Below are positions 7,508 through 16,503 of a stretch of DNA of 64,000 bases, piece after piece. Within the stretch, counting starts at the first letter, position 1; every line of letters begins with the position of its first letter. Location of the stretch: positions 310,001-374,000 of the forward strand of contig NZ_BOMY01000002.1 of assembly GCF_016862435.1 (NCBI RefSeq), read 5' to 3'. Source of the DNA: Paractinoplanes tereljensis. GTDB taxonomy: Bacteria; Actinomycetota; Actinomycetes; Mycobacteriales; Micromonosporaceae. The position numbers were made by a program, and so were the translations under genes. Below the pieces are notes generated by a model. The model worked only from the letters and a program-made list of their open reading frames with translations. It made no database searches and was not told the origin of the DNA.

Positions 7508-10501
7508 TCAGGTGCACGGTGGATGGAACGGCAGGCCCGGGGCGACCCGGGCCCACTGCGTCGCGGTCATCGGCGGTCCCGCGCCCACGCACAGCGCGCG
7601 GGCGTTCGCCGCCGGATTCAGCTGCCAGACGACGGTCGTGCCATGAGCGGTGGCCAGCGACAGCACACCGCCGGCGAAGGACAGTGACGCGGTCGCCTCG
7701 GCGGACGCATCGACCGGCAGGAGCAGCTCGACGGTCGCGGTGTCGTCGCCGAGCCGGTAGACGGCGAGGGTGCGGTCCCGGCCGAGCACGGCGACCCGAT
7801 CGCCGGCCGGGGTGAGGGCGACCGCGGTCAGGGAGCCGGTGTCGGTGAGGTCGGCGATCCGGTGCATGTTGGTGCCGCCACCGGTGACCCGCCAGACGGT
7901 CGCCGTGCCGTCCCGCCGGACCACGGCCACCGTGCGGCCGTCCGGACTGACCGCCGCATCCCAGGTCGGGCTGTCGCCGCCGGGCAGCCGGCCTCGCTCA
8001 CCGGCGTGGGCGGGATCGGTGAAGTCCCAGATCTCGACGAGCCCGCCTTGGCCGGCGACCAGCAGCAGCCGGCTGTTGCCGGCCGCGAGCGGTGCGAGGT
8101 GGCTCAGCGAGCCGACGGTGACCGGAACGGTGGCGAGAGCCCCGTCCGGATGGTCCAGCGCGAAGATCGACACCTGGCCGGTCAGGTCGCCGACCGCGAC
8201 GGTGCCGCGGTCGAGGAAGGTGACCGCGCTGGCTTGGATCAGGCACCCCAGCTTCTCGTAGCCGGGCATCGGGCAGCTCTTCTGACCGTCGACAAGCTGC
8301 CATCGAGCCACCTCGCGCATCGGGCCGGCCGGATCCACGCTGAAAGCCCACACCTCCTGCTCGAAGTAGGCGGCGAGACTTCGGCCGTCGGGAGCGAACG
8401 CGACGCCCTGAACGGTGTCCGGAGCGGCAACGGACCCGAGTTCGCGCGGATTGAGCGGATCGGTGGTGTCCCACAGCCGGATGGTCTTCTCGTCGGCGGT
8501 GACGGTCCGGGTCCCGTCCGGGCCGGCCACCGCCCGGCCGGGCAGCACCGACCGGGCACCGAGCTGCCGGGTGTCCAGCGTGCTGTAGATCCGCAGGGTG
8601 TTCGGCGGCGCCACGGTCTCCGCTTCGGCGTTACCGCCGGGCGTGAGCAGGGCAAAGCGGCTGCCGTCCGGGCTGAAGCCGAGGTCGAGCGGATTCCACG
8701 GGCTTTCCACCTCCGCGGCGGACCAGTCTTCGTCGGGCCCGTCGTTGGGCAGCTCATCGGCCAGGACGTACTTCCCATCCGCGGGAGTCGCCCGGAACTG
8801 GGCGGTGAGCACGGGCTGGCTGCCGGAGACGTCCCAGCACGAGACCGTGCCGTCATCGCCGACCGCGGCGATCCGGCCGCCCGGGCCGTAGGCGATGTGG
8901 CGCACCCTGATCGCCGGATCGGCCACCGGCAGGGTCACCGGCGCGCTCAGCGCGCCGCCGGCGCTCGCGGTCCATAGCCGGACCGCGCCCCGACCCGCGG
9001 TGACCAGGTGCCGACCGTCCGGGGCGTAGGCGAAGGTGTAGATCGCGTCGGTCTCCTTCACGGCCGACGGCAGCACCCGGCTCGGGTCACGCTCATCGAG
9101 CAGCACCAGCAAGGTCGGGTTGACCGAGATGTTGGCGGCCAGCTCGTCGTTGATCGGCGGGGTGGGTTTCCGCAGCAGGATCGGAGCCATCGCGGCGACC
9201 TTGCCGCCCGGCTGGTGCTGGAGCTGGTAGCGAGCGAAGCGCTTGCGGAACGGCATGGTGCCGAGCGACACCGGCAGGGCCGGGTCGGCGATGTTCCACT
9301 CCTGGATGTTGCCGCCGCGGTCGGCCGTGGTGATCCGCTTCCCGTCCGGGGTGAAGGCGGCGGCCAGCATCAGCTCGTCGCCGCCGACCAGACGGCCCGC
9401 CTCGATCGGGGCGCGCGGGTCGCGGACGTCGAGGAGCAGCACGTCGGTGCCGTCGGCGACGGCCAGCAGGTGACCGGGCGCCGGGCCGAAGACGGCGGCG
9501 CTCACCTGCTTGCCGTCGAGCGGTTTCTCGGCGAGCAGTTCGAGGGTGGCCGGGTCGTACAGGCGCAGCGTGGCACCCACGGTGGCGAGCACCCGCCCGT
9601 CGGCCCGGAAGGCGAACCGATCCGCGGCCACCCGCAGTTCCTGCGGGATCGCCGCCCCAGCCGCGAGAGCCCCGGTCACCTGCGGGGTCGCCTTCAACCG
9701 GTAGGCGGCGGCGAGCAGCTGCCGGGCCAGGCCGGGCTGGCTGTCCTGGACCGCCTGGGACTCGCCGACCAGCTGGTTGGCGACCGCGGTGTTGCGCTGG
9801 TCGACGGCGATCGCCCGCTGCCGGGTGGCGATCACCGCGGCCGTGGTGGTGGCCAGCACCGCCGCGGTGAGCAGGGCGACCGCACCGCGCAGCGTCCACC
9901 GGGCCCGGGTGCGCTGCCGCAGGTGGTCGCCGACGATGGTGTCCTTGGCGACGCCGCGGATCGGGGCGGCGAAGTCGGCCACCGCGTCACCCAGCTCCTC
10001 GCGGAGGGTGCGCAGGTCGATCCAGTGCGGCTCGTGCTCGAACACGCCGGCCAGCGGTTCCCGTGGCAGCGCGTCGGTGGCCGCCCAGTCGAAGTCGCCG
10101 TCACCCCAGACCACCTGGCCGCCGGTGACCGCGATCAGCATCCGGTCCGGGCCGCGGTTGGCCAGCCACCACTCGATCTCGCGCCGCACCCAGACCGAGG
10201 CGGCCGACCCGGGCGAGGCGATCAGCACGAACCAGCGGGCCGAGGCGAGCGCGGCCTCGATCGTCGGCCACAGCTCGGGCGCGGCGGACAGGTCGGTGAC
10301 GTCCCGGAAGATCCGCAGCGGGCGGTGCGGCGGGCCGGGCCGGTCGGTGAGCGGGGCGGTGCGATGCCGGAACCACGGAACGGCGAACCGGCGCAGGTCT
10401 CGTTGCAGGGCGGCGGCTACAGGTAGGTCGCGGGCGTGGCTGTAGGAGATGAAGGCGTGATACGCCCACGGCGGCATGACCGTTACCGAACCGGACATTG
10501 A
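7508..10501 (-). CDS. TIR-like domain, transmembrane helix and WD40 propeller protein
   Basis: About 997 residues. The N-terminal 150 residues form a TIR-like fold: YHAFISYSHARD at the start, FRDVTDLSAAPELW, then ASARWFVLIASPGSAASVWV followed by REIEWW, whose Glu is in the position of the TIR catalytic glutamate. One transmembrane helix follows near residue 205 (LRGAVALLTAAVLATTTAA), then a helical stretch rich in Gln and Ala, then a long WD40-type region (about residues 290-985) with repeated SPDGR/APDGR and W-D motifs. TIR domains of this kind act as NAD-cleaving effectors or protein scaffolds, with WD40 as sensor. The start is uncertain: ATG at 10501 is used, ATG at 10477 (MPPWAYHAF) is equally possible. 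A lipoprotein gene follows at once. Confidence 0.8.
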   Translation of the reverse strand, partial: SMSGSVTVMPPWAYHAFISYSHARDLPVAAALQRDLRRFAVPWFRHRTAPLTDRPGPPHRPLRIFRDVTDLSAAPELWPTIEAALASARWFVLIASPGSAASVWVRREIEWWLANRGPDRMLIAVTGGQVVWGDGDFDWAATDALPREPLAGVFEHEPHWIDLRTLREELGDAVADFAAPIRGVAKDTIVGDHLRQRTRARWTLRGAVALLTAAVLATTTAAVIATRQRAIAVDQRNTAVANQLVGESQAVQDSQPGLARQLLAAAYRLKATPQVTGALAAGAAIPQELRVAADRFAFRADGRVLATVGATLRLYDPATLELLAEKPLDGKQVSAAVFGPAPGHLLAVADGTDVLLLDVRDPRAPIEAGRLVGGDELMLAAAFTPDGKRITTADRGGNIQEWNIADPALPVSLGTMPFRKRFARYQLQHQPGGKVAAMAPILLRKPTPPINDELAANISVNPTLLVLLDERDPSRVLPSAVKETDAIYTFAYAPDGRHLVTAGRGAVRLWTASAGGALSAPVTLPVADPAIRVRHIAYGPGGRIAAVGDDGTVSCWDVSGSQPVLTAQFRATPADGKYVLADELPNDGPDEDWSAAEVESPWNPLDLGFSPDGSRFALLTPGGNAEAETVAPPNTLRIYSTLDTRQLGARSVLPGRAVAGPDGTRTVTADEKTIRLWDTTDPLNPRELGSVAAPDTVQGVAFAPDGRSLAAYFEQEVWAFSVDPAGPMREVARWQLVDGQKSCPMPGYEKLGCLIQASAVTFLDRGTVAVGDLTGQVSIFALDHPDGALATVPVTVGSLSHLAPLAAGNSRLLLVAGQGGLVEIWDFTDPAHAGERGRLPGGDSPTWDAAVSPDGRTVAVVRRDGTATVWRVTGGGTNMHRIADLTDTGSLTAVALTPAGDRVAVLGRDRTLAVYRLGDDTATVELLLPVDASAEATASLSFAGGVLSLATAHGTTVVWQLNPAANARALCVGAGPPMTATQWARVAPGLPFHPPCT

Positions 10502-10599
10502 TCCCCAGGGCAAGACACCTGTCGGGAATTTGAGTGAGTCCAGGAAACGCGGGTACCCGGTGAACGACCGCTAACCATTACCGAGCGTCAGGAGCCGAA

Positions 10600-12111
10600 G
10601 TGACCAGGCCCACCACCACGGACGCCGGGATTCCGATCGCCAGCGACGAGCATTCGCTGACGGTCGGGCCGGACGGCCCGATTCTCCTTCAGGACCACTA
10701 CCTGATCGAGCAGATGGCCAACTTCAACCGCGAACGCATCCCCGAGCGGCAGCCGCACGCCAAGGGCGGCGGCGCGTTCGGCTACTTCCAGGCGACCCAG
10801 GACGTCAGCGCGTACACCCGGGCCGCCGTCTTCCAGACCGGGACCAAGACCGATTCGCTGGTACGTTTCTCCACCGTCGCCGGGGAGCGGGGCAGCCCGG
10901 ACACCTGGCGGGACCCGCGCGGCTTCGCCGTGAAGCTGTACACCGCCGACGGCAACCTGGACATCGTCGGCAACAACACCCCGGTCTTCTTCATCAAGGA
11001 CCCGATGAAGTTCCAGCACTTCATCCGCTCCCAGAAGCGCCGGTCCGACAACAACCTGCGCGACCACGACATGCAGTGGGACTTCTGGACCCTGTCGCCC
11101 GAGTCGGCGCACCAGGTGACCTGGCTGATGGGCGACCGGGGCATCCCGCGCACGTGGCGGCACATGAACGGGTACGGCAGCCACACCTACATGTGGATCA
11201 ACGCGGCCGGCGAGCGGTTCTGGGTGAAGTACCACTTCAAGACCGATCAGGGCATCGAGTTCTTCACCCAGGACGAGGGTGACCAGATGGCCTCGGCCGA
11301 CACCGATTACCACCAGCGGGACCTGTTCGAGCACATCACCGCCGGTGAGCTACCCAGCTGGACGCTGCACGTGCAGATCATGCCGTTCGAAGAAGCGAAA
11401 ACCTACCGCTTCAACCCGTTCGACCTGACCAAGGTGTGGCCGCACGCCGACTACCCGCTGCGTGAGGTCGGCAAGCTGGTCCTGGACCGGAACGTCACCG
11501 ATTACCACACCGAGATGGAGCAGGCCGCGTTCGAGCCGAACAACACGGTGCCCGGCACCGGGCTGTCGCCGGACAAGATGCTGCTGGCCCGCGGGTTCAG
11601 TTACTCGGACGCGCACCGGGCCCGGCTCGGCGTCAACTACCGGCAGATCCCGGTGAACTCGCCGAAGGTCGAGGTCAATTCGTACTCGAAGGACGGCGCG
11701 ATGCGGGTCAAAAATGTCACCGACCCGGTGTACGCGCCCAACTCCTACGGCGGCCCGAAGGCCGACCCGTCACTGACCGACGACGGCGGCACCTGGTATT
11801 CCGACGGCGACATGGTGCGCTCCGCGGCCACCCCGCACGCCGAGGACGACGACTGGGGTCAGGCCGGCACGATGGTCCGCGAGGTGCTCGACGACGCGGC
11901 CCGCTCCCGGCTGACCGACAACATCGTCGGCCACCTGCTCAACGGCGTGAGCGAGCCGATCCTGCAGCGCGCCTTCGCGTACTGGAGCAACGTCGACAAG
12001 GACCTGGGCGCCGCGGTCGAGGCCGGCGTCCGGGCCAAGCAGAACGAGAAGGACCCGAAGGCCGCCAAGCAGGCCAACCCGGCCCGCTCCACCATGCAGG
12101 CGAAGGCCTGA
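10600..12111 (+). CDS. monofunctional haem catalase
   Basis: A 503-residue protein of the small-subunit catalase family that turns hydrogen peroxide into water and oxygen. Visible features are the distal histidine region [34 protein letters not shown], the active-site asparagine in VGNNTPVFF, and the proximal haem-ligand tyrosine in [17 protein letters not shown] followed by QIPVN. The length matches clade 3 catalases. The GTG start at 10600 has AGGAG 7 bases upstream. It is transcribed away from the TIR/WD40 gene. A 10-bp palindrome CGGGTACCCG (10550-10559) lies in the short leader and may be an operator, but no peroxide-sensing regulator gene is adjacent. Confidence 0.96.
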   Translation: MTRPTTTDAGIPIASDEHSLTVGPDGPILLQDHYLIEQMANFNRERIPERQPHAKGGGAFGYFQATQDVSAYTRAAVFQTGTKTDSLVRFSTVAGERGSPDTWRDPRGFAVKLYTADGNLDIVGNNTPVFFIKDPMKFQHFIRSQKRRSDNNLRDHDMQWDFWTLSPESAHQVTWLMGDRGIPRTWRHMNGYGSHTYMWINAAGERFWVKYHFKTDQGIEFFTQDEGDQMASADTDYHQRDLFEHITAGELPSWTLHVQIMPFEEAKTYRFNPFDLTKVWPHADYPLREVGKLVLDRNVTDYHTEMEQAAFEPNNTVPGTGLSPDKMLLARGFSYSDAHRARLGVNYRQIPVNSPKVEVNSYSKDGAMRVKNVTDPVYAPNSYGGPKADPSLTDDGGTWYSDGDMVRSAATPHAEDDDWGQAGTMVREVLDDAARSRLTDNIVGHLLNGVSEPILQRAFAYWSNVDKDLGAAVEAGVRAKQNEKDPKAAKQANPARSTMQAKA

Positions 12112-12120
12112 GCGACGACC

Positions 12121-12213
12121 TCAGCCCGCCGTCACCCGGAAGATCTCGATGACGGCGGCGCCGGGGCGTGCCGGGGGCCGCAGGTCGCCGACGAATGCGA
12201 GGGCCAGGGTCAT
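12121..12213 (-). CDS. possible 30-residue coupled small protein
   Basis: A short frame begins with an ATG overlapping the stop of the CocE-type gene (shared ATGA, 12210-12213) and encodes about 30 residues starting MTLALAFVGDL and ending IEIFRVTAG. The start/stop overlap and the composition are compatible with a translated small protein. The same bases also hold a 9-bp inverted repeat that could instead be a terminator. No family is recognised. Confidence 0.25.
   Translation of the reverse strand: MTLALAFVGDLRPPARPGAAVIEIFRVTAG
12126..12158. terminator. possible hairpin between catalase and CocE-type hydrolase genes
   Basis: CCGCCGTCA (12126-12134) pairs perfectly with TGACGGCGG (12150-12158) around a 15-base loop. 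It lies between two convergent genes, where a stop of transcription is expected. There is no T-run, as in many high-GC actinobacterial terminators, so confidence is limited. Confidence 0.4.
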
Positions 12214-13850
12214 ACGGTCTCCCCGATCGGCAGCAGCAGGCGGGACGGGCCCAGGGTGATCCGGTGCCGGGACGGGACGAGCTTCGTGCCGGTGCCGGGG
12301 TTCTCGTCGGTGCCCAGGTTGCGGGTGAACTGCGGATAGCAACCGCCCGCGATCAGCAGCCGGATGCGGGAGCCGGCGGCGAACCGGTGGGCCACCGGCA
12401 ACAACGTCAGCCGGACCGGTTCGTCCTGGTCGCGGGCCGGGTCGAGGCGCCGATAGCCTTCGGTGACGTTGTGCGAGCGGCCGTTCGCGTCCACCTCGCT
12501 GACCCGGACGAACAGGTCGGCGTGCGGGTTGTCGGTGTGGTGCGCGAGCTCGATCACCGGCGTGCCGTGCACCTCGATGGCGGCCGGCAGAGCCTCGCCG
12601 GTGAAGGCGAGCACGTCGGCGCGGGCGGCCAGCGCGCCGTCGTCGACCACGCCGCCGTTGTCGAGCAGCGGCCCACCGACGGCCGGGGTGGGATCGGCCG
12701 GGTCGAAGGTGAAGCCGGCCTCGCCGGCCTTCGCCGAAGCGCCGAGGCCGCCGCCGGGCGCCGGATGAAGAGCGAGGTCGGTGGTGGGTGGCGGCCAGGC
12801 GGCCAACTCACGCCATTCGCTGGTCCCGGTGACTTGCAGGCGTACGGGCGTACGCCGGGCCAAGGTTTGCTTGTTGAGTTTCGCGGCCAGCCAGTCCAGT
12901 GCCTCCGGGATGAGGATCGGCGCGGCCTTGCCGATCACCTCCTGGTGCGTCCACGGCCCGACCGTCAACGCCACGTCGAGGCCACGTTCACGCAGGTGGC
13001 GGTATTGGTCGTAGGTCTGCGCGAGGAACAGGTCCTGCCAGCCGGAGTGCAGCAGGATCGGGATCCGCACCGCGTCCAGGGCGGGCACGTGCCGCATCGG
13101 CGCCCAGTACGGGTCGCCGTCGATGTCCGGCCGGGTGACCCGGTCGCGGAACCAGCGTGCCCCGCCCGCGTAGTGCCGCTCCCCCGCGTCGGCCAGCGGC
13201 AGATCGGTGAAGACCGACTGCAGCGCGCGTTTGCGGGCCGGACCGGAAAGGATCTGCCCGAGCTGGCCGCGCAGCAGGCCAGGCTGCTCATCGGTGTGCG
13301 GCTGCCGGTTCATCATGTCGCTCCACCCGACGAGGTCGAGGTTCATCGCCCCGTTGCCCCAGGCGTGCCGGGCGAAGTCGTGCGGTCCGACGGTGATCAC
13401 CGCGGCGGCCAGCTCGGCGGGCGGGTCGTCGAGCAGCGCCCACTGGGTATAGCCGAGGTAGGACGGCCCGATCGTGGCGAACGTGCCGGTGAACCAGGGC
13501 TGCGCGACCAGCCAGGCGACCACCTCGCGGCCGTCGGCCTTCTCGGTGCGCATCGGGTCGAAGTCGCCGCCCGACCCCGCGGTCCCGCGGCACGACACGA
13601 ACAGCACGTGGTAGCCGCGAGCCGCGTACGGCCGGGCGTACAGCTCGGCGAACGGGAAGCCGAGGCCGTACGGGCCACGGACCAGGATCGTACCGACCGG
13701 ACTTCCGGCCGGGCGGTAGTGGTGGGCGGCGAGCACCACCCCGTCGCTCAGTGGGATGCGGACCCCGCGGTCGACCCCGAACGGCCCCGGCTCGCCGGGC
13801 AGTTTGAGAAAGCGGGATACCAGGCGGTCGCGCAGCGTCGCACGGGACAT
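12210..13850 (-). CDS. CocE/NonD family serine hydrolase
   Basis: A 546-residue alpha/beta hydrolase of the X-Pro dipeptidyl-peptidase/cocaine esterase group. The nucleophile serine is in GPSYLGYTQW, the acid in LLHSGWQDLFLAQTYDQY, and the histidine in TVGPWTHQEV. A C-terminal jelly-roll domain (VRLQVTGTSEWRELAAWPPP onward, to the end) completes the family architecture. These enzymes cut esters or amides, and the substrate cannot be read from sequence. ATG at 13850 is chosen over an in-frame GTG two codons upstream. A perfect TTGACA (-35) lies at 13880-13885 on this strand with 17 bases to CACAGT, which would give a leaderless message. It is divergent from a MarR gene that probably controls it. 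Confidence 0.88.
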   Translation of the reverse strand: MSRATLRDRLVSRFLKLPGEPGPFGVDRGVRIPLSDGVVLAAHHYRPAGSPVGTILVRGPYGLGFPFAELYARPYAARGYHVLFVSCRGTAGSGGDFDPMRTEKADGREVVAWLVAQPWFTGTFATIGPSYLGYTQWALLDDPPAELAAAVITVGPHDFARHAWGNGAMNLDLVGWSDMMNRQPHTDEQPGLLRGQLGQILSGPARKRALQSVFTDLPLADAGERHYAGGARWFRDRVTRPDIDGDPYWAPMRHVPALDAVRIPILLHSGWQDLFLAQTYDQYRHLRERGLDVALTVGPWTHQEVIGKAAPILIPEALDWLAAKLNKQTLARRTPVRLQVTGTSEWRELAAWPPPTTDLALHPAPGGGLGASAKAGEAGFTFDPADPTPAVGGPLLDNGGVVDDGALAARADVLAFTGEALPAAIEVHGTPVIELAHHTDNPHADLFVRVSEVDANGRSHNVTEGYRRLDPARDQDEPVRLTLLPVAHRFAAGSRIRLLIAGGCYPQFTRNLGTDENPGTGTKLVPSRHRITLGPSRLLLPIGETV

Positions 13851-13870
13851 GATCACACTGTGTCGTTCAT

Positions 13871-13881
13871 CAGGTTTCCTG
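13871..13881. promoter_or_regulatory. possible MarR operator overlapping the CocE-gene promoter
   Basis: CAGGTTTCCTG is a short perfect dyad in the 52-base divergent region. It touches the TTGACA -35 box of the minus-strand hydrolase gene, so a bound MarR protein could block it. The dyad is short and its use is inferred from position. Confidence 0.35.
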
Positions 13882-13902
13882 TCAATGGGCTAACCTCACG
13901 GC

Positions 13903-14316
13903 ATGATCGATGCCGGTCCGTCCCTGCTCTACCTCGTCAAACAGGTGGAGCTCGCGGTCCGCGCCCGCCTCGAGGAACTGGTCCGCCCAACCGGCATCAC
14001 CGCCCTGCAGTACACCGCGCTGACCGTGCTGGAACGCCACGACGGAATCTCGGCCGCCCAGCTCGCCCGCGGCTCGTTCGTCACCGCGCAGTCGATGGCC
14101 GACATGGTCCGCGCGCTGGAAACCCGCGGCCTGATCGAACGCCGGCGCAACCCGGCCAACCGCCGCGAGCTGCTCCTGCACCTCACCGCGGCCGGCCGCG
14201 AACTGCTGGCGGCGTGCGCGGAGCCGGTGCGCGAGCTGGAGGCCCGCATGATCCGCGACCTGGATCCGGCCGAGCTGCGCCGGGCGCTGACCACCGCCCG
14301 GGAGGCGTTGATCTAG
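13903..14316 (+). CDS. MarR-family transcriptional regulator
   Basis: A 137-residue winged-helix repressor of the MarR family. The DNA-recognition part is visible as ITALQYTALTVLERHDG, then SAAQLARGSFVTAQSMADM and the wing RGLIERRRNPANRRELLLHL, with helices at both ends for dimer formation. These proteins usually repress a divergent operon and release DNA when a small phenolic ligand or oxidant is bound. The ATG at 13903 is 52 bases from the CocE-type gene start, so that hydrolase is the likely target. A TAACCT box six bases before the ATG suggests a leaderless transcript. Confidence 0.92.
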   Translation: MIDAGPSLLYLVKQVELAVRARLEELVRPTGITALQYTALTVLERHDGISAAQLARGSFVTAQSMADMVRALETRGLIERRRNPANRRELLLHLTAAGRELLAACAEPVRELEARMIRDLDPAELRRALTTAREALI

Positions 14317-14415
14317 GCCGTGCGGGCCAGGTGGAACGGGAGCCGATCGAACAGGAAGCGGCCGTGCATGATGCGGCCGCGGCGACCGGATCACGGCGCT
14401 CACCCGGTTCCCGGA

Positions 14416-14871
14416 TCAGGACGGGGTCGCGTAGCGCAGCTTGTGCACCTTGAGGATCGGGGTGGTCTCGGTGCTGCGGACGCCCTCGATCCGGGCGACC
14501 TTCTCGTTGAGGAAGGCCCACAGGGCGGCGTTGTCGGTGGTCAGCACCTCGACGCAGAGGTCGAAGCGGCCGAGCACGGTGGAGATGTAGGTGATCTCCG
14601 GCAGCTCCACCAGCGCGGCCACCACGGCGGAGTGCCGCGCCGGGTCGACGGTCAGGAAGACCAGCGAGAGGTGCGTGTTGCCGAGCTGCTCGGGGTCGGT
14701 GAAGGCGACGATCCGCAGGATGTTGGCGTCCTGCAGGCGCTTGACCCGGGCCCGCACGGTCGCCTCGGACGAGCCGATGTTGCGGGCGATCTCGCGCAGC
14801 GCCCGCCGGCCGTCCTCCTCCAGCTCGTGGACGATCGCCCGGTCCAGCTCGTCAAGGGTGTGCTCGGCCAT
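14416..14871 (-). CDS. Lrp/AsnC-family transcriptional regulator
   Basis: A 151-residue protein with the N-terminal helix-turn-helix of the Lrp/AsnC family (LDRAIVHELEEDGRRALREI, then ARNIGSSEATVRARVKRL) and a C-terminal RAM ligand-binding domain (VVAALVELPEITYISTVLGR, then FDLCVEVLTTDNAAL). Such proteins form octamers that wrap DNA and respond to amino acids or related metabolites. ATG at 14871 is preferred over an in-frame TTG two codons upstream. The gene is divergent from the permease-led catabolic operon, and the 200-base gap contains three copies of a GCGCWWTGCG box, so it is the probable operon regulator and probably autoregulates. Confidence 0.93.
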   Translation of the reverse strand: MAEHTLDELDRAIVHELEEDGRRALREIARNIGSSEATVRARVKRLQDANILRIVAFTDPEQLGNTHLSLVFLTVDPARHSAVVAALVELPEITYISTVLGRFDLCVEVLTTDNAALWAFLNEKVARIEGVRSTETTPILKVHKLRYATPS

Positions 14872-14922
14872 GGCCAAAGACTAGTGATCCGCGTTTCCGC
14901 GCGGTAAATCCCTTCGCCTCTT

Positions 14923-15024
14923 GCGCTTTGCGCAGCCGAACCCCTTCCGGACGCGCATTGCGTGGTGTTAGCGTCTCGATCCAACGAAAAGCGCGGACCC
15001 GAACGTCAAAAACTGCGCAATGCG
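14923..15024. promoter_or_regulatory. three in-phase GCGCWWTGCG boxes, probable Lrp-type operators
   Basis: GCGCTTTGCG (14923-14932), GCGCATTGCG (14953-14962) and GCGCAATGCG (15015-15024) share the pattern GCGC-WW-TGCG. Their starts are 30 and 62 bases apart, close to three and six helical turns, so they face the same side of the DNA, as expected for an octameric Lrp-type protein. The last box ends 48 bases before the permease start codon. Binding has not been shown. Confidence 0.6.
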
Positions 15025-15072
15025 TGTCTGCAACCTAAGTGATCTAGCGTGCAGCGACCTGGAGGTCCCGCC

Positions 15073-16503
15073 ATGCCTGAGATACCCACTGACCACGCCT
15101 ACGAGAAGACCCTGCGCTGGTGGGACGGCTTCACCATCAGCCTGTCCATCCCGGCCGCGCTGTTCGTCGGCATGGGCTACGCGATCGGTTACATCGGCGC
15201 GTGGACCGCCCTGTTCCTGCTCGGCATCGTCGCCGTCGTCGCCTGCCTCCAGAACTTCATCTACTCCGAGCTCGCCGGCATGTTCAAGGACAAGGTCGGC
15301 GGCATCTCGATGTACGCCAACCAGGGCTGGCGCACCCGCTCCACGCTGGTCGGGCCGATCGCCACCTACGGTTACTGGTTCGCCTGGTCCAGCTCGCTGG
15401 CCATCTACGGCCTGCAGATCGGCACCCTGGTGCAGGCCGAGTGGTTCCCCGGGCAGACCTGGACGTTCTCCACCGGGCTGGCCACGGTCGGCTTCCCGCA
15501 CATGGTCGCGCTCGGCGTTCTGGTGCTGGGCTGGCTGCTCAACGTGCTCGGCATGCGGCCGGCCATGTGGATCATGTACGCCACCGGCGTACTCGTCCTG
15601 ATCCCGATTTTGGTCTTCGCCTTTGCTCCGCTCTTCGCCGACAGCTGGTCGCTGAGCAACCTGCACTGGGACATCGCCGCCTCCGGCTTCCCCGGCTGGC
15701 GCACCGCCATCGCCTGGATGTTCGTACTGGCCTGGAGCGTCTACGGGATCGAGGCGGTGGCCAGCTTCGTGCCGGAGTTCCGGGACACCGTGCGCGACTC
15801 GCGGATCGCGCTGCGGCTGGCCGGCGTCTTCGTGATCGCCGTCTACCTGCTCGTCCCGTTCGGCGTCGGCGGCATGGTCGACCAGGCCAAGGTGGCCGAG
15901 GAGCCGGTCTCGTTCTACCTCGGCGCGTTCCAGAGCCTGTTCCCCGGCGGCGACGTGATCATGACGATCTGCCTGATCGCCGGCCTGATGCTGCTGATGG
16001 TGATGACCACCGCCGACGGCGGCCGGGTGCTGCACGGCAGCGCCCTGGAGGGCCTCACCGTCAAGCAGCTGGGCGAGCTCAACCGGTTCAAGGTGCCGGG
16101 CCGGGCGATGTCGCTCGACCTGGTGGTCAACGTGATCCTGATCCTGTTCGTCGGCGAGGCGCTGGCGGTGATCGTGGCCGGCATCCTCGGTTACATCCTC
16201 TGCCACATCCTGTCGCTGACCGGCTTCCTCAACCTGCGCCGCGACCAGCCGGACGCCGAGCGTCCGATCAAGCTCGGCAAGCAGTGGGTCGCGGTGGCCG
16301 CGGTGCTCGCGCTCTTCGACACGGTCCTGCTGGTCGTCGGGGCACTCTCCGCGCAGATCACCGGGTACGGCGGGACCAAGGAACTGATCATCGGGGTCCT
16401 GGTGCTGTCGGTGTCGGTGCTGCTCTACCTGTACCGCCGGATCGTCCAGGACGGCGAGCGCTTCGTCTGGCGCGAGAAGGTTCTGGCCGAGGTCGCGGAA
16501 TGA
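15073..16503 (+). CDS. APC-superfamily amino acid/amine permease
   Basis: A 476-residue integral membrane protein with about twelve hydrophobic helices and APC-type features: the helix-1 region TISLSIPAALFVGMGYAIGY, then GGISMYANQGWRTRSTLVGP and VLAWSVYGIEAVASFVPEFR. It imports a cationic or neutral amino compound across the inner membrane. The ATG at 15073 is favoured by GGAGG eight bases upstream and by the resulting normal N terminus; an in-frame start 24 bases earlier lacks this. It is the first gene of the operon and its stop overlaps the next start (ATGA). The substrate is probably the compound degraded by the downstream enzymes. Confidence 0.88.
   Translation: MPEIPTDHAYEKTLRWWDGFTISLSIPAALFVGMGYAIGYIGAWTALFLLGIVAVVACLQNFIYSELAGMFKDKVGGISMYANQGWRTRSTLVGPIATYGYWFAWSSSLAIYGLQIGTLVQAEWFPGQTWTFSTGLATVGFPHMVALGVLVLGWLLNVLGMRPAMWIMYATGVLVLIPILVFAFAPLFADSWSLSNLHWDIAASGFPGWRTAIAWMFVLAWSVYGIEAVASFVPEFRDTVRDSRIALRLAGVFVIAVYLLVPFGVGGMVDQAKVAEEPVSFYLGAFQSLFPGGDVIMTICLIAGLMLLMVMTTADGGRVLHGSALEGLTVKQLGELNRFKVPGRAMSLDLVVNVILILFVGEALAVIVAGILGYILCHILSLTGFLNLRRDQPDAERPIKLGKQWVAVAAVLALFDTVLLVVGALSAQITGYGGTKELIIGVLVLSVSVLLYLYRRIVQDGERFVWREKVLAEVAE

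Noticed and set aside
14317..14415. Tiny minus-strand frame (HGRFLFDRLPFHLARTA) after the MarR gene
   Set aside because: Too short, no ribosome-binding site, no recognisable family.
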